Positions 8,515 through 16,146 of a stretch of 21,095 bases of DNA are shown piece by piece. The notes beneath the pieces are model-generated. The model was given only the letters and a program-made list of their open reading frames with translations. It did no database searches and was not told the DNA's origin. The stretch is from Nitrososphaeraceae archaeon (GTDB taxonomy: Archaea; Thermoproteota; Nitrososphaeria; Nitrososphaerales; Nitrososphaeraceae). The stretch is taken from positions 1-21,095 of the forward strand of contig JAICHH010000013.1 in the NCBI GenBank assembly GCA_025922715.1. Direction: 5' to 3'. The position numbers and the translations under genes were made by a program. Every line of letters starts with the position of its first letter. The first letter of the stretch is position 1.

Positions 8515-8551
8515 GTATTTGTTAGGTATGACCTAAGGCGATAAAATAATA

Positions 8552-9004
8552 ATGGCTACTATTTCTGTGGATGAATTAGATCTAAAAATACTTAAAAAAT
8601 TAATTTCTGATGCCAGGTTATCATATCGGGGAATAGCTGAACAAATTGGAGTTTCTCCACCTACTGTTCTTTCGAGGGTAGAAAAGCTTGAAAATAATAG
8701 CATCATCAAATCATATTCAGCATTACTAGATCATGAAAAATTAGGATATGATTTAACAGCAATAATTGAAGTTACTGCCGTTAAAAATAAAGTGGTTGAA
8801 GTAGAAAAGATCATATCAAAATACCAAAATGTATGTGCAATTTATGATATTACTGGGTTAACTGACATGATAATTGTTGCCAAGTTTAAAAATAGAAAAG
8901 ACCTAAGCAATTTTGTAAAAAAAGATTTATCAATGCCATATGTAGAAAGAACAAATACACATATTGTATTTATAACAGTAAAGGAGGATTTTCGAATCCT
9001 CTAG
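8552..9004 (+). CDS. Lrp/AsnC-family transcriptional regulator
   Basis: 150 aa, the normal length for a full Lrp/AsnC protein. Residues 1-60 form the winged helix-turn-helix: DELDLKILKKLISDARLSYR, then IAEQIGVSPPTVLSRVEKLE with the recognition helix, and IIKSYSALLD. Residues about 68-150 form the RAM ligand-binding domain (LTAIIEVTAVKNKVVEVEKI, AIYDITGLTDMIIVAKFK). Such proteins bind DNA as dimers or octamers and respond to amino acids. It is transcribed away from glnA, and shared motifs between the two genes suggest it controls itself and the glutamine/glutamate genes. The effector (glutamine, glutamate or another amino acid) cannot be read from the sequence. The ATG at 8552 is the only reasonable start. 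Confidence 0.93.
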   Translation: MATISVDELDLKILKKLISDARLSYRGIAEQIGVSPPTVLSRVEKLENNSIIKSYSALLDHEKLGYDLTAIIEVTAVKNKVVEVEKIISKYQNVCAIYDITGLTDMIIVAKFKNRKDLSNFVKKDLSMPYVERTNTHIVFITVKEDFRIL

Positions 9005-9098
9005 ATAGCGATTAAACATTTAAGTCAATTCTAAATTTAGCTCCTCTTGATAAGAGCCATTCATCTCTATTCACTTAAATTAGTCATTTGCTGGCTAA

Positions 9099-9284
9099 GC
9101 TAATGATAAGTTGTTTAAATCTAACTACAAACATGCAAGAGAATCAAAACTTTTAAGATTAATTGGACACCCTGAAATGGAAATTGAAAAAACTGTCAAA
9201 GAAATTACTCAATGCAAAGATAGTTTAGAAAGAGAAACAAATATACCAATAGAATTTGATGAAAAGGTATTAAAAAATATGTAG
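9099..9284 (+). CDS. short unrecognised ORF, possibly a gene remnant
   Basis: An open frame follows the TAA at 9096-9098 and runs to TAG 9282-9284. It reads through ANDKLFKSNYKHARESKLLR, then IGHPEMEIEKTVKEITQCKD and SLERETNIPIEFDEKVLKNM. Composition is that of a real charged, helical protein. There is no ATG near the 5' end; TTG at 9111 or the internal ATG near 9174 could start it. I do not recognise a family. It may be a small protein with a TTG start or the 3' end of a decayed gene. The coordinates given are the open frame. Confidence 0.3.
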   Translation, partial: ANDKLFKSNYKHARESKLLRLIGHPEMEIEKTVKEITQCKDSLERETNIPIEFDEKVLKNM

Positions 9285-9337
9285 ACTTTGTCCTTAGAAA
9301 CAAAAAAGAAGATAGTAGGAAATAAAAGATAACTCAT

Positions 9338-9469
9338 TTACATATTATGTTCTTTTTTCTGGTGCTCACCTAATTTATCTAAACTATCAAAGGTCTGTTT
9401 ACACAAGTCACATATTAGAGGATTTAAATTGGTATCATCGTAGTCTACGCCAGGTTCGCCTTGGTCCAT
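9338..9469 (-). CDS. mini C2H2 zinc-finger protein, 43 aa
   Basis: ATG 9467-9469 to TAA 9338-9340. After an acidic, flexible N-terminus (MDQGEPGVDYDDTNLNPL) comes a single classical zinc finger: CDLCKQTFDSLDKLGEHQKK followed by EH, that is C-x2-C-x12-H-x4-H with the usual hydrophobic Phe and Leu positions. The protein ends three residues after the last His region. Single-finger small proteins of this design are known in Archaea, especially Thaumarchaeota, and may bind DNA, RNA or a protein partner; the real target is unknown. An AT-rich stretch with TATA-like character lies just upstream. The perfect ligand spacing in such a short frame is strong evidence that it is a gene. Confidence 0.8.
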   Translation of the reverse strand: MDQGEPGVDYDDTNLNPLICDLCKQTFDSLDKLGEHQKKEHNM

Positions 9470-9905
9470 AGTACCTATAATACAATATTATATATTAACG
9501 CTACTAAACAATTTCGTTTAAATCTTTATCCTCTGAAAATATAAATATATTTTGCTGTGTTAAGGGCTTTTATCATACGTTCTCTGAAAATCAATTTGTA
9601 TAAATTTGCCAAAATGAAAATATATTTCTAAGAATACCAACGAATTGATAAAATAAATATTTTTAAAAATATATAATTTTTATTATTTTAATAAAATTTT
9701 ATAATAACAATAATAACAAATTTCTTGATATAAGTTATTCAACAAATAATAACAAAATAAATTAAAATTATTCAGAATTCGAGGAATACGGTGGGGACCA
9801 GTGTTACTTTTATATTCCTATGTATATCTTTTTGTATGTTAAGTAATAAAAGTATAATATACGAACAATTATTATGAAATTTCTACTGTATTTATGCTTT
9901 AATCT
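9470..9905. other. 436-bp intergenic region
   Basis: Extremely A+T-rich with many short A and T runs. No ORF, RNA gene or convincing repeat was found. The part next to 9470 should hold the promoter of the zinc-finger gene. Confidence 0.5.
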
Positions 9906-10271
9906 TCAACCACGTTGTCCTATCGGAAATCTAAGTGTAGATTTTATTAGTCTTACTATAGGCACATAAACTGAGTGACTATTACTACCAATATTATCTA
10001 CAAAGTCGAATTCACCTGTCATTTTATTTAATTCAACAAATTTCTTACTTGGTTTTTCCTCAATAATATAATAATGAGAAACAATCCCTCCAACTATTCC
10101 TGTATGAATAAACAGTATTTCTTTATTTTGATATGTTATATAATAAAGTAAAGGAGTTATAGTCATAAAGGACTGTGATGTATAAAGTATAACACTTAAC
10201 ATATCTTTAAGATTTTCGTATTGTAAATAAGTCGTAAACCATTCAGTTTGTGACATATGATAATAACTCAT
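9906..10271 (-). CDS. hypothetical protein, 121 aa
   Basis: A single open frame from ATG 10269-10271. I do not recognise a family. The N-terminal third (MSYYHMSQTEWFTTYLQYEN) looks helical. The middle is strongly beta-patterned and hydrophobic (LLYYITYQNKEILFIHTGIV, GGIVSHYYIIEEKPSKKFVE). The C-terminal part is DFVDNIGSNSHSVYVPIVRL and ends near TLRFPIGQRG. There is no signal peptide and no cysteine. The residue pattern resembles a folded, conserved domain rather than a chance ORF, and codon use is like that of its neighbours. It is flanked by long non-coding stretches, so there is no operon context. Confidence 0.65.
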   Translation of the reverse strand: MSYYHMSQTEWFTTYLQYENLKDMLSVILYTSQSFMTITPLLYYITYQNKEILFIHTGIVGGIVSHYYIIEEKPSKKFVELNKMTGEFDFVDNIGSNSHSVYVPIVRLIKSTLRFPIGQRG

Positions 10272-10887
10272 GCTAGCTTATTTTAGAGTTATGTTTATGC
10301 ACTTCTCTGTTAAAACTTTCTACAGTCTTTAAGAAAGAATTATTGGATCACAAAAATCTTGTTAACTTATTTTTAAACCAATTTAGATCTATTTAATTTC
10401 CTGTAGATTAAAGATACTGTTTTTAATATATTTTTTCAATTAAAACCTCCTATCTTTTCTAGCAAATTGAAACAATGATTTATTTCTTCTGTATGAGATT
10501 AATTTCTCATATATTATACTATTTCCAAAATATTAGGAATGAAATGGGCTACTTTTCAGATTATAATTACTATTCTTCTTAATAATAACATAATTATACT
10601 TTATTTACTATTTCATTAATTAAAAGTTTTATTACAATGTCAAACCTCATTTAATACAATCTGGATTTTTTAACAAATTAAATTTGGCGATAGTAAGTTG
10701 TTATATTATTTAAGATTTGTTGTTTAGATTTATAACTTTAGCATAAGTAACATATTTCAAACTAAAATGAGAAAATTTTTTTAAATATTTGCCTTATTTA
10801 TAGTGCTACAATATAATTTCATTCATTAATTTGAAGTGATAATAATTATCAAAAGGTCAATATTTTAATTCAGAATCCTGCCTGAAT
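10272..10887. other. 616-bp intergenic region
   Basis: No supported gene on either strand. The sequence is A+T-rich with many stops in all frames. It must contain the 3' end of the receiver-gene transcript and the promoter of the 121-aa gene. No significant palindrome was noticed. Confidence 0.5.
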
Positions 10888-11253
10888 CTAATCCTTTTCT
10901 TGCATCTCTGTATTTATTTTTTTTACCAAGTCTTCTATTGTTATTGGTTTTTTAATAATACACTCGGAATATTCTTTAACTATATGATAATCTACATCAT
11001 ATGCAGATATAAAACATATCTTGATTTTTTTATCTTTCTCCCTAATTTTTTCATATAATGCAATACCATCCATTTCTGGTATTTTTATATCTAAAAGTGC
11101 CAATTTGTAAAAATCTGACTTGAAATTAGCTAATGCTTTAATTGAACTTGTATATGCATCAACTAAAAAACCATAAGATTCTAATCCGAGACTAAAAGCC
11201 AAAGCTATATCAGTCTCATCATCTACGAGCAAAATATTTTTATTTTCGCTCAT
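10888..11253 (-). CDS. single-domain response regulator (receiver only)
   Basis: 121-aa CheY-like receiver. The acidic pocket is D11-D12 (ILLVDDE), the phospho-acceptor is D55 (LALLDIKIPEMDG), the switch residue is S83 (CFISAYD), and the conserved Lys is K102 followed by Pro (IIKKP). No output domain follows; the protein ends soon after the fifth helix. It therefore acts through protein contacts or as a phosphate relay rather than by binding DNA itself. It begins 31 bp after the histidine-kinase stop, so the two are almost certainly co-transcribed and functional partners. Confidence 0.93.
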   Translation of the reverse strand: MSENKNILLVDDETDIALAFSLGLESYGFLVDAYTSSIKALANFKSDFYKLALLDIKIPEMDGIALYEKIREKDKKIKICFISAYDVDYHIVKEYSECIIKKPITIEDLVKKINTEMQEKD

Positions 11254-11284
11254 TATTTTATTAATTTTAATAATCCATTCTTCA

Positions 11285-13141
11285 TTATTTATCTATACTG
11301 TTATTTGATGACTTAACATTATTGATTAACGGTAAAGTAAAGTAAAAGATAGCTCCATGATTACCATTCTTATTATTATTTTCAGCCCATATCTTACCAC
11401 CATGAGCTTCTACAATATTTTTAGAGATATACAATCCTAAACCTAAGCCTTCAAAAGATTTTGTAATAAACTTTGAAAATATTTTAGGTAATATTTCTGG
11501 ATCTATTCCCTCGCCAGTATCCTTGACTGTCACTAGGGCATGGAAATTATTATTATTATTATTATTATCTTTCATTTCAGTAGAAACAAATATTTCCCCT
11601 TCTTTAGAAAATTTAATAGCGTTACTTAGAAGGTTAGAGATTACGCCTACAATTCTTTCTTTATCGGCTTCTACTAATAAAATTTCTTTAGATGGATAAA
11701 AAAGTAACTTGACTTTGTTATTTTTCTTTAAAATAATAGATTTATGATCCTCGATAATATTTGATATTACTTGATTGAGATCGAATATTTCCTTGTTTAA
11801 TTTTAATGACCGGCTTTCTATTTTAGCAACATCTAAAATATCGTTAGAAAGTCTTTGGAGTCTAAGAGAGTTTCGACTTATTGCTGGCGTGAATTCTGTT
11901 TGTCTTTCTGGATATTTTTGCAATAGCTGTGAAAATGTCAGTATAGCTTGAATAGGTGTCTTTATCTCATGGCTTGCGACATTGATAAATTCCCTTTGCA
12001 ATTTATCATGAACTTTTAATTCTTCATTGGCCTGTGCAATTTCTTGATTTGATAATGTAAGTTGTCTATTTGATTCTCGTAATTCCTTTGTTCTCTTCTT
12101 GACTTGATTATCAAGTACTATATTCCATTTTATTAGAAACATTATTAGAGTAGTGATTGCTGCAACTGTACCTCCAATTAAAGTAAACATTTGTAATTTC
12201 TCTCCAAACAAGACGTTGTTAATTTCTGAATAAATTGTACCGGTAGGAGTCACTATCTGGATAAAATATGGAGTTTTATCATTGATGAATACAGGATAAT
12301 TGGTGGTGATTCTTTCACCTCTTCCATAATCATATATTGCACTGCCTGAAATACCTTTTAAAAGATTTTGTGTAAGATTTGTTAAGATCTGATTATGGTT
12401 AATAAAAGTTTGCACTACATCTTCAAAAAAGTTGAGTCCCAATAGAGATTCATCTGCACCTACAGCAAGTAACGTTCCTTTCTTGTCGTATATAACTAAG
12501 AATTGAGAATTAATATCATGAATGTTTCCGTATAAAGAGAAAAAAGGTTCAGTGGGTATTGTTACTCCTACTATTCCTATATATTCTCCACTATCACTAT
12601 TTATTATTGGAACGGTTAATGCAATCCTAAAAGTACCATCAATCCCTGTAAATCCCTCAGAAAAAACTGGTTGTAATGTATCCCTTGTTTCGCTTATATA
12701 ATTCCTAAACGACATATCTATATTAACAAAACTTCTGTTTCCTTCCGAAACTATATGAGTTGTCATTATGTTATCTTCATCAACAATAAACAGCCCATCT
12801 ACTTTGGTAACATCATTAACTTGAGAAAATTTATCTTCCGCAATTTGTAGGATGTTATCTCCATATAATTCACCTTGTTGAAAACGAGGAGACTCTGCGA
12901 TTCCCTGGAGGATTGACCTAATCAACTTTAGATCTGATCCAATGTGCTGCGAAATAATTTGTGTAGATTCTATCTGACGCTCTTTATGCTCGTTAAATAT
13001 GCTTTGCTTAATATTTTGTTCTGTTATATTCTGTTGATAAAAAAATAATCCAAACGAAGAAATTATTATTGCTATTACTGATATAATGCCTAGTTCCTTT
13101 CTCTTTCTAGAAAAGAAATCGCTCTCATTTGATATTTCGTA
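11285..13141 (-). CDS. Cache-domain sensor histidine kinase with an anomalous 5' end
   Basis: The first usable start codon is TTG 12925 (546 aa). In its numbering: an extracytoplasmic Cache-like sensor to about 240, a membrane helix at about 246-270 (LIGGTVAAITTLIMFLIKW), a coiled coil (275-310), the H-box with phospho-accepting H319 (ASHEIKTPIQ), the N-box (NLLSNAIKF), DTGEGID at 469-475 and GLGLGLYI at 493-500. The frame stays open for 72 more codons, to 13141, and encodes the expected first membrane helix (ELGIISVIAIIISSFGLFFY) and start of the sensor. That extension has no ATG, GTG or TTG and begins right after TAA 13142-13144, which follows GTG GAG GCG. So either the gene starts at a rare codon, carries a recent nonsense mutation, or loses its first helix. 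A run of seven Asn (454-460) comes from an AAT repeat. Confidence 0.85.
   Translation of the reverse strand, partial: YEISNESDFFSRKRKELGIISVIAIIISSFGLFFYQQNITEQNIKQSIFNEHKERQIESTQIISQHIGSDLKLIRSILQGIAESPRFQQGELYGDNILQIAEDKFSQVNDVTKVDGLFIVDEDNIMTTHIVSEGNRSFVNIDMSFRNYISETRDTLQPVFSEGFTGIDGTFRIALTVPIINSDSGEYIGIVGVTIPTEPFFSLYGNIHDINSQFLVIYDKKGTLLAVGADESLLGLNFFEDVVQTFINHNQILTNLTQNLLKGISGSAIYDYGRGERITTNYPVFINDKTPYFIQIVTPTGTIYSEINNVLFGEKLQMFTLIGGTVAAITTLIMFLIKWNIVLDNQVKKRTKELRESNRQLTLSNQEIAQANEELKVHDKLQREFINVASHEIKTPIQAILTFSQLLQKYPERQTEFTPAISRNSLRLQRLSNDILDVAKIESRSLKLNKEIFDLNQVISNIIEDHKSIILKKNNKVKLLFYPSKEILLVEADKERIVGVISNLLSNAIKFSKEGEIFVSTEMKDNNNNNNNFHALVTVKDTGEGIDPEILPKIFSKFITKSFEGLGLGLYISKNIVEAHGGKIWAENNNKNGNHGAIFYFTLPLINNVKSSNNSIDK
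11550..11573 (-). repeat. AAT/ATT trinucleotide run inside the kinase gene
   Basis: Consecutive ATT triplets on the plus strand encode the seven-Asn run between the N-box and DTGEGID motif, a surface loop of the ATP-binding domain. Such runs are prone to length change without frameshift. Confidence 0.7.
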
Positions 13142-13191
13142 TTACGCCTCCACTAAATAATATTTATAGATAGTCTTTTAAATCCCTTTTT

Positions 13192-14319
13192 TTACTGTTT
13201 ACTATTAAACTCTGATATTTCATATCTCTCTGGTATTAGAATTTTTTTGCTAATTATACCCTCTTTAAGAGTATTAAGTTTAGTCTTTACGTCTTGGGGA
13301 ACCTTATTCTCTAACCCATAAAATGGTGCTATATAGACTATGCCGTCACCAGGTGCTCCCTTATACGGCTCTAAGCCAGGTTTGAATATTTTTCCAGTAA
13401 AGTTACTATTTTGAATCATTTTAATAGCTTGATCAAATGCCTTTTCTTTATCCAATACAAAAGATGTAAGAATAGTATTTGGAGCGAGTTTATACTGATC
13501 AGAGACAGAACCAAATGCAAATATTTTTTTTTCTTTAGCAGCTTCTATAACTCCTGAGCCAGACGTATCTGCTACTTGTAATAAAAAGTCAGCACCTGAA
13601 TTTATTTGAGATAGCGCAGCCTCTTTTCCTTTTTCTGGGCTATCCCACTCATCTAAATAAGTTGACAATATTCTTGTATTTGGATTAGTCTCTATAGCTC
13701 CCTGCTTGTAGCCTTCAAAGATATTAATTAAATTAGGATATTTTTCCCCTCCCACAAATCCAATAATTCCGGTTTTTGACATCATTGCTGCAAGTGCACC
13801 CAAAAGATATGTTCCTTCATGTTGCATTGGAAAGATCGAGGCTACATTAGTAGCATTAACTAGTCCTGTAAATATTATAAACTTTGTATCAGGATAGTTT
13901 TTACCTACTTTTATAGCGGGTTTACCCCATTCAAATCCATGAGCAATGATTACATCATAACCGCCTTTTGCATATTCGGTTAATGTAGCTTCGATATCTG
14001 GAATAGCAACATTTTCTTTAAAATCTAGATTGTAACCATATTTGCTCTCGATTGCCCGTGCCGCATTGTATCCAAATGCACCCCAACCTGCGTCACTAAA
14101 GAGCCCATCTGTTACAAATATAATTTTTAAATCGCGTATGTTAGAATTATTTAGATTAGCTTGTAGTTTGTCTGTTGCTGTTGTAATTGTTGTTATTTTT
14201 TCATTGCTATCTTTTTCAGAAAAAGCATAGGAATATGAAATACCTTTGGAAAATCCAATAATTAATGCAATTCCAATTATAATAGCAAAACCATAGAGTT
14301 TTTTCTTTGTATATATCAT
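13192..14319 (-). CDS. BMP/PnrA-family substrate-binding protein
   Basis: 375 aa. An N-terminal hydrophobic segment (LYGFAIIIGIALIIGFSKGI, about 8-27) acts as a signal peptide or membrane anchor; there is no lipobox cysteine. The mature part is a BMP-type periplasmic-binding fold: IIFVTDGLFSDAGWGAFGYN, DVIIAHGFEWGKPAIKVGKN, FPMQHEGTYLLGALAAMMSK, IGFVGGEKYPNLINIFEGYK, DFLLQVADTSGSGVIEAAKE, FAFGSVSDQY. Relatives (PnrA, TmpC, BMP) bind nucleosides or similar small molecules outside the cell. No ABC permease or ATPase gene is adjacent; instead the next genes are a Cache kinase and a receiver, so it may present a ligand to the kinase. The gap to the kinase frame is about 50 bp. Confidence 0.88.
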   Translation of the reverse strand: MIYTKKKLYGFAIIIGIALIIGFSKGISYSYAFSEKDSNEKITTITTATDKLQANLNNSNIRDLKIIFVTDGLFSDAGWGAFGYNAARAIESKYGYNLDFKENVAIPDIEATLTEYAKGGYDVIIAHGFEWGKPAIKVGKNYPDTKFIIFTGLVNATNVASIFPMQHEGTYLLGALAAMMSKTGIIGFVGGEKYPNLINIFEGYKQGAIETNPNTRILSTYLDEWDSPEKGKEAALSQINSGADFLLQVADTSGSGVIEAAKEKKIFAFGSVSDQYKLAPNTILTSFVLDKEKAFDQAIKMIQNSNFTGKIFKPGLEPYKGAPGDGIVYIAPFYGLENKVPQDVKTKLNTLKEGIISKKILIPERYEISEFNSKQ

Positions 14320-14627
14320 TTAAGAGCAACTTATTGCAACACGGACATAATAAAATTACTAATTATTTCTCGACTTTTAACATGCGAATTTGTTAAACAA
14401 TTGATGGTAATATTATACCATCAAATAAATTTTTGTCTTATAAAGTTATCATAGAATATAGGAAGTTGTTCACATATTACACCAACATGTGTCAGAAGAT
14501 AAACTTATTATTTTTCAAGGTTAGGTTTAATATTCACTCACTCACTGACATCTTTATATGAGTTAAAGAGTATTTTTCAGTTTTTTATTCCTTTGGTGTA
14601 CAATCCAAAAGATAATTTAGTTTAAAT
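14320..14627. other. 308-bp intergenic region upstream of the BMP gene
   Basis: No ORF. It contains the inverted repeat at 14401-14424 and, nearer the BMP gene, the A+T-rich stretch expected for its promoter. Confidence 0.5.
14401..14424. repeat. 9-bp inverted repeat upstream of the BMP operon
   Basis: TTGATGGTA (14401-14409) and TACCATCAA (14416-14424) are perfect inverted copies separated by 6 nt. It lies 82-105 bp before the BMP ATG and about 200 bp beyond the stop of the upstream gene, so it could be an operator or a transcript-end hairpin. Confidence 0.45.
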
Positions 14628-14933
14628 TTAAGATTCCATACATGATGGCAATCTACCACTATGTTTCATGCGATATTCGTTTAAAAGACGTTCCTGAATT
14701 TTATCTGATGAGTGTGTAATAGTATAGCTAAATCGTGTCGCCTTATTTAAACAAGAATCTGATAATGACTCTAATAATGATTTTCTTAAATTATAACTGC
14801 TTCCAATAAAGAGAATTTTCATACTTGCATGCATTTTATAGACACCTTCTGATTCTGGCATCTTAGTGATAGTTTCTTTATCAAAATTAAACCAAGAAGA
14901 CCAATTTAAGGTTTCTATATTTTCATTATCCAT
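14628..14933 (-). CDS. small GIY-YIG-like protein
   Basis: 101 aa. The pattern PESEGVYKMHASMKILFIGS resembles the GIY...YIG core of the GIY-YIG fold, here GVY and FIG. It is followed by SYNLRKSLLESL, with the Arg that is conserved on the first helix, and near the end by RLLNEYRMKHSGRLPSCM, which resembles the helix bearing the catalytic Glu. One of the two signature tyrosines is Phe, so nuclease activity is doubtful. Short single-domain proteins of this kind occur in many archaea without known function. The assignment rests on pattern only. ATG 14931-14933 is the natural start. It stands alone, beside a decayed IS element. Confidence 0.6.
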   Translation of the reverse strand: MDNENIETLNWSSWFNFDKETITKMPESEGVYKMHASMKILFIGSSYNLRKSLLESLSDSCLNKATRFSYTITHSSDKIQERLLNEYRMKHSGRLPSCMES

Positions 14934-14988
14934 AATTTTAAATGACTTTATTAATATTTAATATATTGCACTTGATACAAATATCTGA

Positions 14989-15432
14989 TCAGTAGGACCT
15001 TATCTCTTCTCTATGGACAGTCTTTTGGTTTGCCTAACTCATTTTTTTAATCTTCTTTTCACGTTTCCATTTGTTTTATATATAATCAGCTTCCTTTGAA
15101 ATTGTGAGACTTGCTGAATCAACAATAAGTCTTATAGGTCATCATCTTCAAAATCTATATTCCCAACAGATTGTTTTATTTTTAGATTTATTATTTTTAT
15201 CGGTGTAACGTGTATCTCTTTAATTTTTAAATTCTCAGATAATCCACGTACTATTCCCTGAACAGTACGATATGAAATCTTGAAATCGATCTTTAAGAAT
15301 GTTAAAAACTGTATGTAATTATAAGAATACAGGAATTGTAGGCCAACTTTCTTTATTCATATTTTTGATTGCCTTGTTGGATGATTTGATGAAATCTATG
15401 TCTATTAGAACACGTTCACGTTATCTCAAATA
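14989..15432 (-). pseudogene. IS5-family transposase remnant, N-terminal half
   Basis: Reading the minus strand from 15432 gives RERVLIDIDFIKSSNKAIKN, then in other frames FKISYRTVQGIVRGLSENLK with IKEIHVTPIKIINLKIKQ, and finally LIVDSASLTISKEADYI, a stop, and NKWKR. These match in order the N-terminal DUF-like part, the helix-turn-helix region (YRxVQGxxRGLS) and the first catalytic Asp (VDSxSLT) of archaeal IS5-family transposases. There are at least two frameshifts and several stops, and the C-terminal half is missing. It is a different subtype from the remnant at 1-284. Dead element; family assignment fairly sure. Confidence 0.7.
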
Positions 15433-15844
15433 TTCGTAATAATCATTCCTGATTTGTTTGCTGGATGTATTACAATAATTGGAAAAAAATATAAAAATAA
15501 TGCTACAAACTATTCTTTAATATAAACGAGATAAATTATTTTATATGGATGTTGTTAATTGCTGTTGTTAATTATTATTTTTACAAATTGTTTGATAAAT
15601 CATTTTGAATTTATTGATTAGAATTTAGATGTTATTATTCGTAGAGAATTTTTTTTTGCCGACTTGAAAGTATTAATCTATTACTTACATAAAATGAAAT
15701 TATTTAACTGAGCTATTGTCATGTTTATTAATATGATGGAGAATAACGGTAGATTAACTTTGGAAAGTGTTAAATTTTTATTTAACAAGATAAAAGAATA
15801 TATATTTATAATATTTCTAAAATATATGCATCGCTTATTATTCA
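15433..15844. other. 412-bp intergenic region
   Basis: No supported gene. It may contain the rest of the decayed IS and the old promoter of the TatA-like pseudogene, for which an A+T-rich stretch at about 15795-15830 is a candidate. Confidence 0.4.
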
Positions 15845-16146
15845 ATGTTAATTCCCTGAGATTTTGAATTTATATTTATAATAGTAATTACACTAGTAAT
15901 TATTTTTGGTGCTAAAAAAAATCCTGAATTAGTTAGATCGTTTGGTAAAGCAAAATCTGAGTTTGAGAAAGCATGTTTACATGCAAAAAAGGAGTCGATA
16001 ACCTTAAAAATGCAAATAAACTAACTCGCGAGAAATTAGAATCAATTGCTGATACTTTAAGAATAGATTATATTGGAAAAGAGGATGAGTTATTAAGAAA
16101 GGATATAGATGCAGCAATAAAAATAGGGAAAGAATATGATATCTGA
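15845..16146 (+). pseudogene. tatA: TatA-like protein, broken by a nonsense codon and a frameshift
   Basis: From ATG 15845 the frame reads MLIP, TGA (15857-15859), then DFEFIFIIVITLVIIFGAKK and NPELVRSFGKAKSEFEKA: a short N-terminal membrane helix, the FG-x-KK-x-PEL hinge and an amphipathic helix, the hallmarks of TatA/TatB, the pore-forming part of the twin-arginine export system. Around 15985-15990 the coding moves to another frame: KKGVDNLKNANKLTREKLES, then IADTLRIDYIGKEDELLRKD, ending IGKEYDI at TGA 16144-16146. The second part matches the C-terminal tail seen in archaeal TatA proteins. The TGA falls where a Trp would fit. Two independent lesions argue against sequencing error. A working copy elsewhere in the genome is likely. 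Confidence 0.75.

Larger units (their letters stand above)
8158..8551. other. 394-bp divergent promoter region glnA / lrp
   Basis: No ORF. It contains TATA boxes for both genes and three copies of ATGACAA or its complement, described separately. The remainder is featureless A+T-rich DNA. Confidence 0.7.

Noticed and set aside
11550..11573. ATT repeat as a phase-variation switch
   Set aside because: It is a trinucleotide run within a coding frame, so length change adds or removes Asn without altering the frame.
15857..15859. UGA read as tryptophan: TGA stands at likely Trp positions in both the TatA-like gene and the IS481-like gene (1117-1119)
   Set aside because: glnA and the FMN synthase gene end at TGA in normal places and many Trp codons are TGG. 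TAG also replaces Trp in the IS5 remnant. These are ordinary nonsense mutations in decaying genes.
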